Positions 36,286 to 45,132 are shown, counted from the stretch's first letter. The stretch: 64,000 nucleotides of DNA from JANQQN01 sp964519665 (GCA_964519665.1 CAZFIV010000013.1:52180-116179); one strand, 5' to 3'. The notes: generated by a model not told the origin, from the letters alone. Program-made: numbers and translations.

Positions 36286-36428
36286 TGGACAGGACCGAGG
36301 CCAGGATCAAGTGTTGGGACCGGAGTCTCGACAGGGCGTTGATAAGCCCCATCGAAGAGGCAGAGTCTTGGCGCTGAGGGCCACCCAATCTCGGGTTTCA
36401 AGTACCCCCGCAAAGCCACCCCGACCGT

Positions 36429-36989
36429 TCAGCCCGTTTGTTGCGGAAGGCGCTCGTACAGCGCGACCGAGTCCCCGTGGTAGGTGGTGCGCGTCGTCTC
36501 CTGGTAGCCGCACTTGATCGCGACGCGGATCGAAGCGGCGTTCGCGAGGCCGATCAAACAGGCGGTGCGAACCTCTCCCCACTCGGCGTCGCCCCACTGA
36601 TGAACGGCGGTCACCGCTTCGGTGGCATAGCCACGACCGTGCGACCATGGCGACAGAACCCAGCCCGCCTCCGGCGTATCGCCGAGCGGAGGTTCAAGAT
36701 CGCGATGAAAGTTCGCAAACCCGACCTCGCCAACAAATCGACCGGTGTCCCTGGTTTCCACCAGCCAGTAGCCGTACCCGAGGAGTGCCCAGAGTCCTGC
36801 GTACTTCAGGAGCCGGCCCCAGGCCTCTTCGGCAGAGCTGGGTTGGCCCCCGATGTGGTGGACGACCTCCGGATCGCGCCATAACTCCGCCACCGACGCG
36901 AGATCTTCAACGCGGTGTCCGCGCAGTCTCAGCCGCTCGGTGTGAAGGACCGGAGCGTCCGAGACCTCGCCGATCGTTGTTCGACCCAT
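36429..36989 (-). CDS. GNAT-family (RimJ/RimL-like) N-acetyltransferase
   Basis: About 186 residues with the ATG at 36989; a longer in-frame start at 37124 adds an unrelated head. The fold is Acetyltransf_3: LHTERLRLRGHRVEDLASVA at the start, FVGEVGFANFHRD in the core strand, WSHGRGYATEAVTAV as the acetyl-CoA loop (a variant of RGxGxA) and LIGLANAASIRVAIKCGYQE at the end. The substrate is unknown; relatives acetylate ribosomal protein N-termini or small molecules. It is divergent from the serpin gene. Confidence 0.88.
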   Translation of the reverse strand: MGRTTIGEVSDAPVLHTERLRLRGHRVEDLASVAELWRDPEVVHHIGGQPSSAEEAWGRLLKYAGLWALLGYGYWLVETRDTGRFVGEVGFANFHRDLEPPLGDTPEAGWVLSPWSHGRGYATEAVTAVHQWGDAEWGEVRTACLIGLANAASIRVAIKCGYQETTRTTYHGDSVALYERLPQQTG

Positions 36990-37147
36990 CTGCTTGTGCT
37001 CTACCTGCGGCGCGTCGCGACGAGAAGCTCGTCTGAGCCCATCAGGAATTCGAGCCTCAAGGGACTGTTTCGAACAGATCTTGACGGCCGATGTACAGAA
37101 CTGACTTGGCCATATCGAAGGCACGCTCCTTGCTTGAATCGGCCGAT

Positions 37148-38446
37148 ATGCTGCACCCAGCCCGAAATCTGACCTTTCTTGTGCCGGCGCTGCTGATCGT
37201 CGGTTGCGGTTCGGACAACCCGAGTCAGAGTGGGAGCGAGCCGGACGTCATCGCGTCATCACTGACTCGCGAGCTGAACCCTCAACCCACTTCACAGCAG
37301 CTCCAAGCCCTCGCCGAGGGCAACCACGCGCTGACCCTCGATCTTTATCGAGAAACGGCCAGCGACGACGGCAATTACATGATCTCGACTCTGTCGATTC
37401 GGACCGCCTTCGCGATGGTGTACGCCGGGGCCCGGAATACGACGGCCGATGAAATGGTGTCGGTGCTTCGCTTCGACCCCGACCAAGCCCGCCTACACGA
37501 GGCGATGAACGCCCTCGACCTCGCGCTGCAAAGTCGACAGCTCGAAGCCGACCAAGCCAACGGGCTCGATCCGCTCGAACTTCGACAAGCCAACGCTTTT
37601 TGGGGCCGGGTGGGCTTTCCGTGGCGCCCGAGCTACCTGGACGTTTTGGCCGTCAACTACGGCGCCGCCGTTCGACCGCTCGATTTCGCGGCCGCCCCCG
37701 AACCGTCGCGGATGATCATCAACGACTGGGTCGAGCAACAGACCAACGACCGGATCCAAGACCTCTTGCCCGACGGCTCGATCGGTACCGACACGGTCGC
37801 CGTTCTGACCAATGCCGTGTACTTCAAGGCGCCGTGGGTCACCCCCTTCGACCCGTTCTTCACCCGAACGGGCACCTTCAACCGCGTCGACGGCACCGCC
37901 GCCGACGTCGACTATATGACTCAGCTTGAAAACCTTCCCTATGCTTCGGGACCTTCGTGGCAGGCGGTCGAGCTGCCCTACCGAGGCGGCGAGCTGTCGA
38001 TGGTGCTTCTGATCCCCGACCCGGGAGCCTTTGCGACCTTTGACGCAGCCCTCACCGCCGAGCAAGTCACGAGCGCCGTCGAGAATCTACAGGTCACGCA
38101 GGTTGACCTCACCCTGCCCAAGTTCGAGTTCGAGACCGACTTCATCTTGAGCGCGGCCCTCAAGAGTCTCGGGATGACGGCTGCGTTCAGCGGCGGCGCA
38201 GACCTCACCGGCATGGTCGAAGGCGGCGGACTTAAGATCGATGAGGCCTACCACAAGACTTTTGTCGCCGTTGACGAGTATGGCACCGAAGCCGCGGCGG
38301 CGACGGCGGTGGTCATCGTCAAGACCAGCGCGCCGACCCCCGAAGTGACGCTGACGCTCGATCGACCCTTCTACTTCTTGATCCGCGACCGGCAGACCGA
38401 CGTGTGGCTGTTCTTCGGTCGCGTGATGGATCCGTCGGCGTCGTAG
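37148..38446 (+). CDS. Serpin-family lipoprotein
   Basis: About 432 residues from the ATG at 37148, which gives a lipoprotein signal (LLIVGC). The rest is a full-length serpin: YMISTLSIRTAFAMVYAGA (helix B), ANAFWGRVGFPWRPSYLDVL, INDWVEQQTNDRIQDLLPDG, AVLTNAVYFKAPW, YRGGELSMVLLIPD and the C-terminal DRPFYFLIRD and LFFGRVMDP. The reactive-loop hinge is EYGTEAAAATA, with Gly at P15, Thr at P14 and Ala at P12-P9, the pattern of inhibitory serpins. The scissile bond is probably near VKTS. It would inhibit serine or cysteine proteases at the cell envelope. Its stop codon sits at the edge of a miniature transposon. Confidence 0.93.
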   Translation: MLHPARNLTFLVPALLIVGCGSDNPSQSGSEPDVIASSLTRELNPQPTSQQLQALAEGNHALTLDLYRETASDDGNYMISTLSIRTAFAMVYAGARNTTADEMVSVLRFDPDQARLHEAMNALDLALQSRQLEADQANGLDPLELRQANAFWGRVGFPWRPSYLDVLAVNYGAAVRPLDFAAAPEPSRMIINDWVEQQTNDRIQDLLPDGSIGTDTVAVLTNAVYFKAPWVTPFDPFFTRTGTFNRVDGTAADVDYMTQLENLPYASGPSWQAVELPYRGGELSMVLLIPDPGAFATFDAALTAEQVTSAVENLQVTQVDLTLPKFEFETDFILSAALKSLGMTAAFSGGADLTGMVEGGGLKIDEAYHKTFVAVDEYGTEAAAATAVVIVKTSAPTPEVTLTLDRPFYFLIRDRQTDVWLFFGRVMDPSAS

Positions 38447-38617
38447 AGCGCCGATTCACTTGGAGCGTGCTGTTGTCGCGCCGGAATCGACCCGTCGGGT
38501 CGTCGCGTGAGGAGGGCGCGTATCGGGAATACGCAACCGACGAAAGCCGAAGGCGGCGCGGCGAGCAGACGGGGTGAGAACCAGCGACAATAGTGCGATC
38601 CAAGTGAATCGGCGCTC
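38446..38617 (+). mobile_element. 172-bp miniature inverted-repeat element, copy 1
   Basis: Ends are imperfect 37-bp inverted repeats starting GAGCGCCGATTCACTTGGA. The element is flanked by TA on both sides (38444-38445 and 38618-38619), as expected of IS630/Tc1-mariner-type insertion at TA. It has no coding capacity. The left TA is part of the serpin TAG stop codon. Confidence 0.85.
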
Positions 38618-38636
38618 TAGAGGTCCTCGATCCGGG

Positions 38637-39101
38637 TCACTGGCGACGTCGGAGCAGGAATGCGAACTCGGAAGCAGCTCTCGTGGCCCGCTCGCGCTCG
38701 TACGCGTTCTCTACTTTCGCGGCGAGGTCGGTGAGAATCTCGAGGATGATGCCTGGTTCGAAGCCCATCATTTCGGCGAGGGTCATGGCGACCATAACCT
38801 CCGGCTTGGTGACCTCGCCGTCGGCCAGGATCATCCGCACCATGAGCCAAATGATGCGGGTCCGCGAGTCATGGCTCGTCGGCATCGCGACGGTTCCGTT
38901 CCTCACATCGTTCTTCAGATTATGGAGATCCGCCTGAGAGATCCCTAGGTCGGTCATGACCTCGGCCAACCAATTGAGCTCCGACTGGTCTACGCCATCC
39001 GCGGCGGCGACCTCGTAGAGGCAGTAGAATGTGAACTTGCGGAAAGTGGCTTGTTCTCGGTCGAGGGCCTTCCGTAGCTCCGATTTGAAGATCCCGAACA
39101 T
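38637..39101 (-). CDS. TerB-like (tellurite-resistance family) protein
   Basis: 154 residues from the ATG at 39101; the longer open frame upstream is shadow sequence. Two acidic helical hairpins typical of TerB/DjlA-N domains are present: YEVAAADGVDQSELNWLAEV and LMVRMILADGEVTKPEVMVA, each with a metal-binding-like A-A-D-G. Such domains occur in stress and envelope-linked proteins and may bind divalent cations. No signal peptide. It lies between the two miniature elements. Confidence 0.85.
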   Translation of the reverse strand: MFGIFKSELRKALDREQATFRKFTFYCLYEVAAADGVDQSELNWLAEVMTDLGISQADLHNLKNDVRNGTVAMPTSHDSRTRIIWLMVRMILADGEVTKPEVMVAMTLAEMMGFEPGIILEILTDLAAKVENAYERERATRAASEFAFLLRRRQ

Positions 39102-39225
39102 ATCCCGCCTTTCACTCCATGGGTGGCAATGACCCCTACCCACCACTCTATCAGGAACAAACGAGCCGCGGGAAGGTTCCGCGAGACGGAACGGACACCG
39201 GCCTCGGTATTCCGGGGCCCCGTCG

Positions 39226-40074
39226 TCAAGCATTGACGTGAACCGGAATGCCGAGGGCTCGAACGCGCTCGGCGAAGGCTTCGAGCCATTCGATGGGCAG
39301 CGGCCGCAGGCGAGGGGCCTCGGGCTGATGACTCGGGCGAGCGATGCCATACAACTGAACCCCACGAAGGGGCACGCGGTCTTCGACCAAGCCGGCCACC
39401 GCGGCCACGTACGCACCGAGCTCCTCGGCGGACGGTGGATCACCGTCGAGCGCAAACAGACACGTCTGGATGTACGTCGGAATCAGCGCCGCGACCGCGC
39501 GCAGGCGGTCGATGTGGACTTCGGGCGAGCCGCCCACGGAGTTCACTTTGGCCATGCCTTCCGGCGTTGCGCGGTCGAGCTTGAACCAAAGCTCGCCGTT
39601 CATCGTGGCCAACTTTCGCACTGCGTCTTGCACATCAGGGCGGTGGGTCATCGAGCCATTGGTAATCATGACCACTTTGACGACCCCGAGCAGGTCGAAC
39701 TGCCGCAACTGCCGTTCGATGCAATCCATCACGGGTCGCAACTGAGCCGAGGTCGTCGGTTCCCCGTTCCCCGCCAACGCGATGTCGTTCAGCCGGCGAA
39801 AGGCCTCGGGTACGTTGACGGGAAGGAAGTCGCCGTGAACCACCTGCTCGAGGAGGTCCCCGAGCTCGTCTTCGAGCACCGCGACGTCGATCAAGGGCCC
39901 TTTGCCGCGGACGAGGCCAGGGACCTGACAGTAAATGCAGCGCCAATTGCAGGCGTTGTTCGGATTCAGGTTCACGCCGACCGACAGCCCACCCGCGCGC
40001 CGAGAAACAACAGGATAGACGTACCTGCGGCCGGCCCGGTCGCGGTCATGATCGACGATCGTAAGCTGGCTCAT
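39226..40074 (-). CDS. Radical SAM protein
   Basis: About 282 residues from the ATG at 40074 (40107 is an alternative). The Fe-S motif CNWRCIYCQ (Cx3Cx2C) is preceded by VNLNPNNA and followed by conserved SAM-binding segments (LAGNGEPTTS matches the GGE motif as GNGE; KVVMITNGSM). The length and the N-terminal YPVVSRRAGGLSVGVNLNP are typical of a group of uncharacterised radical SAM proteins near molybdenum-cofactor and wybutosine enzymes. The reaction cannot be named. It is transcribed toward the TerB-like gene, 124 bp away. Confidence 0.9.
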   Translation of the reverse strand: MSQLTIVDHDRDRAGRRYVYPVVSRRAGGLSVGVNLNPNNACNWRCIYCQVPGLVRGKGPLIDVAVLEDELGDLLEQVVHGDFLPVNVPEAFRRLNDIALAGNGEPTTSAQLRPVMDCIERQLRQFDLLGVVKVVMITNGSMTHRPDVQDAVRKLATMNGELWFKLDRATPEGMAKVNSVGGSPEVHIDRLRAVAALIPTYIQTCLFALDGDPPSAEELGAYVAAVAGLVEDRVPLRGVQLYGIARPSHQPEAPRLRPLPIEWLEAFAERVRALGIPVHVNA

Positions 40075-40136
40075 CCGCTCATCGTACACCCGACGCCCGC
40101 CTCGCACCCGGAATCCGTGATGCCAAACAGTCTCTA

Positions 40137-40308
40137 GAGCGCCGATTCACTCGGATCGCACTATTGTCGCTGGTTCTCACCCCGTCTGCTCGCCGCGCCG
40201 CCTTCGGCTTTCGTCGGTTGCGTATTCCCGATACGCGCCCTCCTCACGCGACGACCCGACGGGCCGATTCCGGCGCGACAACAGCACGCTCCAAGTGAAT
40301 CGGCGCTC
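40137..40308 (-). mobile_element. 172-bp miniature inverted-repeat element, copy 2
   Basis: Same length and ends as copy 1 but in reverse orientation, again bounded by TA on both sides (40135-40136 and 40309-40310). Sequence agreement over the interior is almost complete. No coding sequence. Confidence 0.85.
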
Positions 40309-40328
40309 TAGGGTTTCCTCCCGGACCA

Positions 40329-41174
40329 ATGGCGGCCAATAAAACGCCGATGAAGACGACGGCCTCGAGTATGGTGTCCAGCCCCATGCGCTTCTTCGCT
40401 CGCTATATCCTGCCCGCCCTCACCGTGATCGCCCTGCTAGTCATGTATTTCGGCGTGCCCATCGTGTCCCGGCTCCTGGCGGATGCCAGCAGCGGCGGCA
40501 TTATCGGCTCGGGGGTCGACGTATTGGTGCAGACGCCCGCGCCGACCGCCGGGGGCTCCTTGGCACTCGAAGTCTCCGCCCGGGGCGGCACGCGGACCGG
40601 GGTCCGGCGGGTCCTGGTCTCGGAGAAGTCGACCGGTACCGTACTGGCCGACGTCAAAGGCCGGGGCGCGACTTGGGGGCGGACGATGTACGGGAACGGC
40701 GCCGGACAAGATTCGGTCTACGCAACCTTCACCGCGCCGGACGACGCTGATTCGGTCCGACTTCACATCGTCGTCGACTACGTCATCGCGAAGACCAGCG
40801 GTGCGATGAGCTTCTTCAACGTGGACCGACGAGACCATGTCGACCTCGAGATCCAGCTGGTCGGCCCGGGCGAGCGATGGGTTCGGATGTGTTTGTACTG
40901 GCTTGGACCCGTGCTGTCGCTGGCCGCCTGGTTCCTCGTCCTGAGCTTCGCCTTCCGGGCCTGGGACCACATCTCAGCGGTTGCCGTCGATGACGGCAAC
41001 TTCATGACTCCGCTGAGTTTCCTCGCCTTGGGGGGGCTCGTCGGCTACTGGACCTCGGTGCGGCCAGTCATGGACGTGCTCGGCCTGCACTCGGAGTGGA
41101 CGACCGCGTTGGGTACGCTGGTTTGGATCTTCGTTCCCTGGTTCTTGGTTGGGCGGTCTCGCAGGTCGTCGTAA
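40329..41174 (+). CDS. Predicted membrane protein of unknown function
   Basis: 281 residues. One membrane helix near the N-terminus (about 26-46), then a beta-rich region of about 130 residues probably on the outside (SLALEVSARGGTRTGVRRVL, YATFTAPDDADSVRLHIVV), and three further hydrophobic segments (about 188-208, 225-245 and 258-276). Internal Met codons at residues 8, 15 and 20 are alternative starts. Its start is 20 bp from the end of miniature element copy 2, which may carry its promoter. Family not recognised. Confidence 0.75.
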   Translation: MAANKTPMKTTASSMVSSPMRFFARYILPALTVIALLVMYFGVPIVSRLLADASSGGIIGSGVDVLVQTPAPTAGGSLALEVSARGGTRTGVRRVLVSEKSTGTVLADVKGRGATWGRTMYGNGAGQDSVYATFTAPDDADSVRLHIVVDYVIAKTSGAMSFFNVDRRDHVDLEIQLVGPGERWVRMCLYWLGPVLSLAAWFLVLSFAFRAWDHISAVAVDDGNFMTPLSFLALGGLVGYWTSVRPVMDVLGLHSEWTTALGTLVWIFVPWFLVGRSRRSS

Positions 41175-41263
41175 CGACGGCGGGGATCTATTCGAAGCGC
41201 TTTCTTGCCGCTTCATGCAACCCGATCGGCTCGGCAATCGGAGTGGGGTCTGAGGTGACTCTC

Positions 41264-41944
41264 ATGACTCTCAAACGAACCATTGTCGCGGCCCTCGCCG
41301 CATGCACCCTGGCGAGCCCGGCGCTCGCCGCCGACCACACCGATTCGCCGAGCGTGACCAACGACCCAGCGGCGGACATCTCCGATGTCTATGCATGGGT
41401 GAGCCCGGACAACACCCGGGTGAATCTGATCATGAACATCGTCGCCACCGCGGCGTTCTCGGACCAAACCCAATACGTCTTGCACCTGGAGAGCTCGGCC
41501 GGCTTCGGCATGTCGGGCACCGAAACGATCATCTTGTGTCGATTCGACGTAGCCCAGACCATCGAGTGCTGGGCCGGAGACGACGTCTACGTGACCGGCG
41601 ATGCCTCGACGACCTCCGGTTTGGCCAACGCCGACGAGTCGTTCCGAGTATTCGCCGGGCCTCGCAACGACCCGTTCTTCTTCAACATCAGCGGCTTTCG
41701 AAACACCATCGACGCGGTCCGCACCGCGGCACCGAATCTGACCTTCGACAGCGATGGATGCCCAGCCTTGGATCAGGCCACCGCCCAGACCTTGGCCGGA
41801 TTTCTGTCGACCGAGCCCGACGGCAGCCCTGCGGTCGACGACTTCTCGGGGCGAACCGTCCTCTCCATCGCCATCTCAATCGACCGTGACCTGGTGGATG
41901 GCGGCGGAAACACGCTCGCCGTTTGGGGCAGCACCCGCCGCTGA
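41264..41944 (+). CDS. Exported DUF4331-type protein, first half of family
   Basis: 226 residues from the ATG at 41264; the upstream open frame overlaps the previous gene and is rejected. The signal peptide ends PALAADHTDSP. The start of the mature chain (DHTDSPSV, DISDVYAWVSPDN, LIMNIV) is the N-terminal signature of DUF4331 proteins, which normally run to about 450 residues. Here the chain ends after the FDLVDGGGNTLAVWG-like strand (RDLVDGGGNTLAVWGSTRR), about half size, and the other half is encoded by the next gene. Role unknown. Confidence 0.85.
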   Translation: MTLKRTIVAALAACTLASPALAADHTDSPSVTNDPAADISDVYAWVSPDNTRVNLIMNIVATAAFSDQTQYVLHLESSAGFGMSGTETIILCRFDVAQTIECWAGDDVYVTGDASTTSGLANADESFRVFAGPRNDPFFFNISGFRNTIDAVRTAAPNLTFDSDGCPALDQATAQTLAGFLSTEPDGSPAVDDFSGRTVLSIAISIDRDLVDGGGNTLAVWGSTRR

Positions 41945-41981
41945 AGTTCGACCTGCATCCGGACAAGAAGGAAGACTCTCA

Positions 41982-42581
41982 ATGAAACGAATCTTGACGA
42001 CTCTCGCGATCATCTCTTTGGGCGCCGCCGCGTGCGGCGACGACGACGAGCAGACCGAAAACCCAGCCCGCCCCGCGCTCGGCAGCTTGATCGACCGAAA
42101 CGGTCGGGCTGGGGTCACGACGACGCTCATCACGGTGCTCGGCGACGAGGCCCCGCGGGGGGCGGCTCGCGACGCTTACAACCAAACCGAGCCCACCGGG
42201 TGGTCGGCGCCGGTCATCGTGGACGATATTCGAGCGAACTTGGCGGTGTACGACTCGCTCGACGCCGTGTGCGGAAACCAATTCATCGCCGACGCCGACC
42301 CGAACAATCGGTACCTCGGATTGGCGAATGCACTGGCCGACGATCGCATCTTCGTGAACCTCGATGGCTCTACCTGCGACCAGTACCTGGCGGTGGAACT
42401 CGACGCCACCGGCGTGGCCGCGAACAACGACTGCGGGGGCCGTCGCCCCCCTTACGACGTCATCGACGTGACGTACTCGGCGTTTGCCGTGGGCGGAGTC
42501 TCCGGGGTCGAAGACGGGATCGCGACCGATGTCGACGCAGTCCAGAGCTCCAACAGCTTTCCATTTCTGGCCGCTCCTTGA
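41982..42581 (+). CDS. DUF4331-like lipoprotein, second half of family
   Basis: 199 residues, ATG at 41982 with an AAGAAGGAAG site. A lipoprotein signal (AAAC, followed by GDDDEQ) leads into SLIDRNGRAGVTTTLI, which corresponds to the 'DRMGRPAINT' signature found in the C-terminal half of DUF4331 proteins. It therefore looks like the second part of a split family protein, anchored separately to the envelope. It lies 37 bp after the first part and 9 bp before the TPR lipoprotein, so all three probably form one transcript. Confidence 0.85.
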   Translation: MKRILTTLAIISLGAAACGDDDEQTENPARPALGSLIDRNGRAGVTTTLITVLGDEAPRGAARDAYNQTEPTGWSAPVIVDDIRANLAVYDSLDAVCGNQFIADADPNNRYLGLANALADDRIFVNLDGSTCDQYLAVELDATGVAANNDCGGRRPPYDVIDVTYSAFAVGGVSGVEDGIATDVDAVQSSNSFPFLAAP

Positions 42582-42590
42582 GGCGCAATC

Positions 42591-43820
42591 ATGAAATCGG
42601 CAATGGCGAATTCGGCAAAAGGAAGGGTTGCCTGGCTCTTGCTCGGATGGAGCGTGGCGTGCAGCCCGCAAGACTCGGCGCCTTCGTCGTCGAACGAAGA
42701 CGAAGCGGACATGCCGCCGGTGGCGGAGCTTCAAATGCCGGAAGGACCGACGACTTCGGCGGCTATCGTGCTCGCGAACCTGGACTCGGCCGTGAACGCG
42801 GCCGAGGTGGCCTACGCTCGGCGAACACGGGTCGAGGAAGCGAGTGAACTGGTGAGACAGCGGTTGGCGCGGTTTCGGATCACCAACAACCTGGAAGACT
42901 TGGACCGGGCGACCGAGGTGGCCGACGCATTGCCTCGGACCGCCGCGGCGGCTCAAGTTCGCGCCCAGGTCTTTTCGACCCGGCACTTGTTCGCGGAGGC
43001 CGCCGACGAGCTCGATGCGGCCGAGTCGATGGGTGCCCCGGCGCCCGACTTGGCTCGGGCGAGAGCCGCCATCGACTTGGCTCGCGGGCGTCCGCAGGAC
43101 GCCCTCGACCGGCTCGAGGCGACCGGCGACCGGTTCGACGCCGCATTCCTGCGAGCGTCGGCCCTCGCCGACCTGGGACGCTTCATGGAGGCCGAGGCGG
43201 CCTACGTCCGCGCGCTCGAGTCCTATCCGGACGTGTCTCCAATCCCGGTGGCCGAGCTGCAGTTCCGTCGAGGCGTCATGTGGTCGGAAAAGGCGGGTTT
43301 CCCGAATCTCGGCCAGCAGGCCTATCTATCGGGGCTGCAGGCTTTGAGTGCACATGTGACGATGACCGTGCACGCAGCCGAGGTGTGGGCCGAGACCGGG
43401 CAACTCGATCGGGCGATCGACGCGTTGCGCGCCCTCGACCCGGCCAGCGACGAGCCCGAGCTGGCGGCCGCGCTGGGTGAGCTCCTCGTCACTCGCGGAG
43501 ACCGCGACCAAGGCCTCCGATACCTGGCCCTCGCCCGACAACGATACGAAACTCGATTGTCGCGTCATCGCGAAGCCTATTTGGACCACGGGTCTGAGTT
43601 CTTTCGCGGCCCGGGGGAAGACCCTAGGCGGGCGGTGGCGCTCGCCACCGAAAACCTAGCGCTTCGGCCTACCGAGCGGGCATATCTGCTCGCCCTGGAG
43701 GCGGCGGTCGCCTTTGGCGACGACAACTTGGCCTGCCGCTGGATCGGAGAGCTGGACCCCGAGGTGCTCACGATTCGGGACCTGAGGGAGCTGGTCCAGG
43801 AACTCGAACCAGGCTGCTGA
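42591..43820 (+). CDS. TPR-repeat lipoprotein
   Basis: 409 residues. A lipoprotein signal (LLGWSVAC) is followed by an acidic linker and helical repeats typical of tetratricopeptides (e.g. AEAAYVRALESYPDVSPIPVA, GQLDRAIDALRALDPASDEP, LRYLALARQRYE). TPRs mediate protein-protein contacts, so it may be a scaffold for the two DUF4331-type proteins encoded directly upstream. An alternative start lies at 42603. 149 bp separate it from the ECF sigma gene. Confidence 0.88.
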   Translation: MKSAMANSAKGRVAWLLLGWSVACSPQDSAPSSSNEDEADMPPVAELQMPEGPTTSAAIVLANLDSAVNAAEVAYARRTRVEEASELVRQRLARFRITNNLEDLDRATEVADALPRTAAAAQVRAQVFSTRHLFAEAADELDAAESMGAPAPDLARARAAIDLARGRPQDALDRLEATGDRFDAAFLRASALADLGRFMEAEAAYVRALESYPDVSPIPVAELQFRRGVMWSEKAGFPNLGQQAYLSGLQALSAHVTMTVHAAEVWAETGQLDRAIDALRALDPASDEPELAAALGELLVTRGDRDQGLRYLALARQRYETRLSRHREAYLDHGSEFFRGPGEDPRRAVALATENLALRPTERAYLLALEAAVAFGDDNLACRWIGELDPEVLTIRDLRELVQELEPGC

Positions 43821-43969
43821 CCTCGACTCTCCTCGCCCCTCCCGAGCTCTCCGCCTCCCGCCGCTGCGGTTCCGTTTGCGCCTCCCGAGGCCCTCGGGAC
43901 CATTCGGAAGCCCTTCGACCAGGACGTCTCGTCACGCAGGCCGGAGCGCGGTATATCCGGGCGGTAGCG

Positions 43970-44515
43970 ATGAGTCGGGAGACGAGCGATGCGAACGACC
44001 GGCACTGGGTCGAGCGGGCCCGACGAGGAGATCGAGATGCCATGGGCGCCCTGTACGACCGACATGCGGGTGCGATGCTGGCCTTGGCCCTTCGATGGTG
44101 TCCGGATCGGGCTTCGGCAGAAGACCTCGTGCAGGACGTGTTCGTGGAGGCTTGGCGCAAGATCCGCGCCTATGATCCAACCCGCGGCTCGGTGCGCAGC
44201 TGGCTGATCACCACACTGCGCAGTCGGTCCCTGGATCGCCGTCGGAGTCTGGCCCGGTCCCGGGAAGACCTTGTCGACGCCCGCGCAGACGGAGTAACGT
44301 CTCCGGCAGCCCACTCGGGCGAGCGAGCTGACCTGACCGCTCGGCTGGCCGGTCTGGGAGAGGCCCAACAGCAGGTGATCCGATTGGCCTACTTCGAGGG
44401 TTGGACCATGCAGGAAATCGCCGACCAGCTCGGCCAACCTATTGGAACGGTTAAAGCTCGATTATCCCGGGCACTCGCACGGCTCCGCGCGCAAATGACG
44501 GAGGATGGGCCATGA
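43970..44515 (+). CDS. ECF sigma factor
   Basis: 181 residues, the normal length for group 4 sigma factors. Region 2 (YDRHAGAMLALALRWCPDRA, AEDLVQDVFVEAWRKI) recognises the -10 and region 4 (FEGWTMQEIADQLGQPIGTV) the -35. Its stop overlaps the start of the cupin anti-sigma gene by ATGA. This order, with a cupin ChrR-type partner, fits the RpoE-ChrR group that answers singlet oxygen or oxidants. The DUF4331/TPR genes upstream are plausible targets. Confidence 0.95.
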   Translation: MSRETSDANDRHWVERARRGDRDAMGALYDRHAGAMLALALRWCPDRASAEDLVQDVFVEAWRKIRAYDPTRGSVRSWLITTLRSRSLDRRRSLARSREDLVDARADGVTSPAAHSGERADLTARLAGLGEAQQQVIRLAYFEGWTMQEIADQLGQPIGTVKARLSRALARLRAQMTEDGP

Positions 44516-45132
44516 GCAGCGACAACTCGGAACGTCTGCTCGAGTACGCCCTGGGCGAACTGTCGGCCGCCGAGGCCGAACAGGTCGAAGAAGCGACTCG
44601 GTCGAATCCGGCTTTGGCCGAGGCGCTGAGGGCCATTTCCGAGGGCTTGGATGCCCTGACCGCGGACCCACCGGGCCCATCGGTGGGCCCATCAGGTCGG
44701 CAACGGTTGATGGACGCCATATCGGGAACCAACCGATTCATGCCCTTCGTGGATGAGTTGGCCGACCTCTTCGACATGACGGTCGACGCTGTGATGGAAG
44801 TATTGTCAGCCACCCAACGGGTCACCGAGTGGGCTTCGGTGGGCGTGCCCGGCGTGCGGGCTCATCACTTTCAGGCGGGACCGAGGCTGGCCGGAGCCGA
44901 CACGGGCCTGGTGTTCTTCGAGGCGGGCGCTCGTTTTCCTCACCACGTCCATCACGGTCGGGAGCTGACCTATGTTTTGCAAGGCACTTTTCACTTCTCG
45001 ACCGGCGAAGTACTCCGCCCTGGCGACCGAATCCTCCTCGACGGCAGCGAGCACGAGGTTTGGGCGGGCGAATCGGAAGACGTCATCTACGCCGTCTTTC
45101 ACCATGGCCTGACCGTAAAAGGTTCGTCGTGA
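44512..45132 (+). CDS. Cupin-containing (ChrR-like) anti-sigma factor
   Basis: 206 residues. The N-terminal about 70 residues (LLEYALGELSAAEAEQVEEA) have the helical layout of anti-sigma domains, but the whole protein has no Cys, so the zinc site of classical ChrR is absent. The C-terminal cupin (about 110-200) keeps metal ligands: HHVHHGRE (His, His, Glu) and the later His in GSEHEVWAG. It probably senses a signal through the cupin and releases the sigma factor. Start overlaps the sigma stop (ATGA). Confidence 0.9.
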   Translation: MSSDNSERLLEYALGELSAAEAEQVEEATRSNPALAEALRAISEGLDALTADPPGPSVGPSGRQRLMDAISGTNRFMPFVDELADLFDMTVDAVMEVLSATQRVTEWASVGVPGVRAHHFQAGPRLAGADTGLVFFEAGARFPHHVHHGRELTYVLQGTFHFSTGEVLRPGDRILLDGSEHEVWAGESEDVIYAVFHHGLTVKGSS

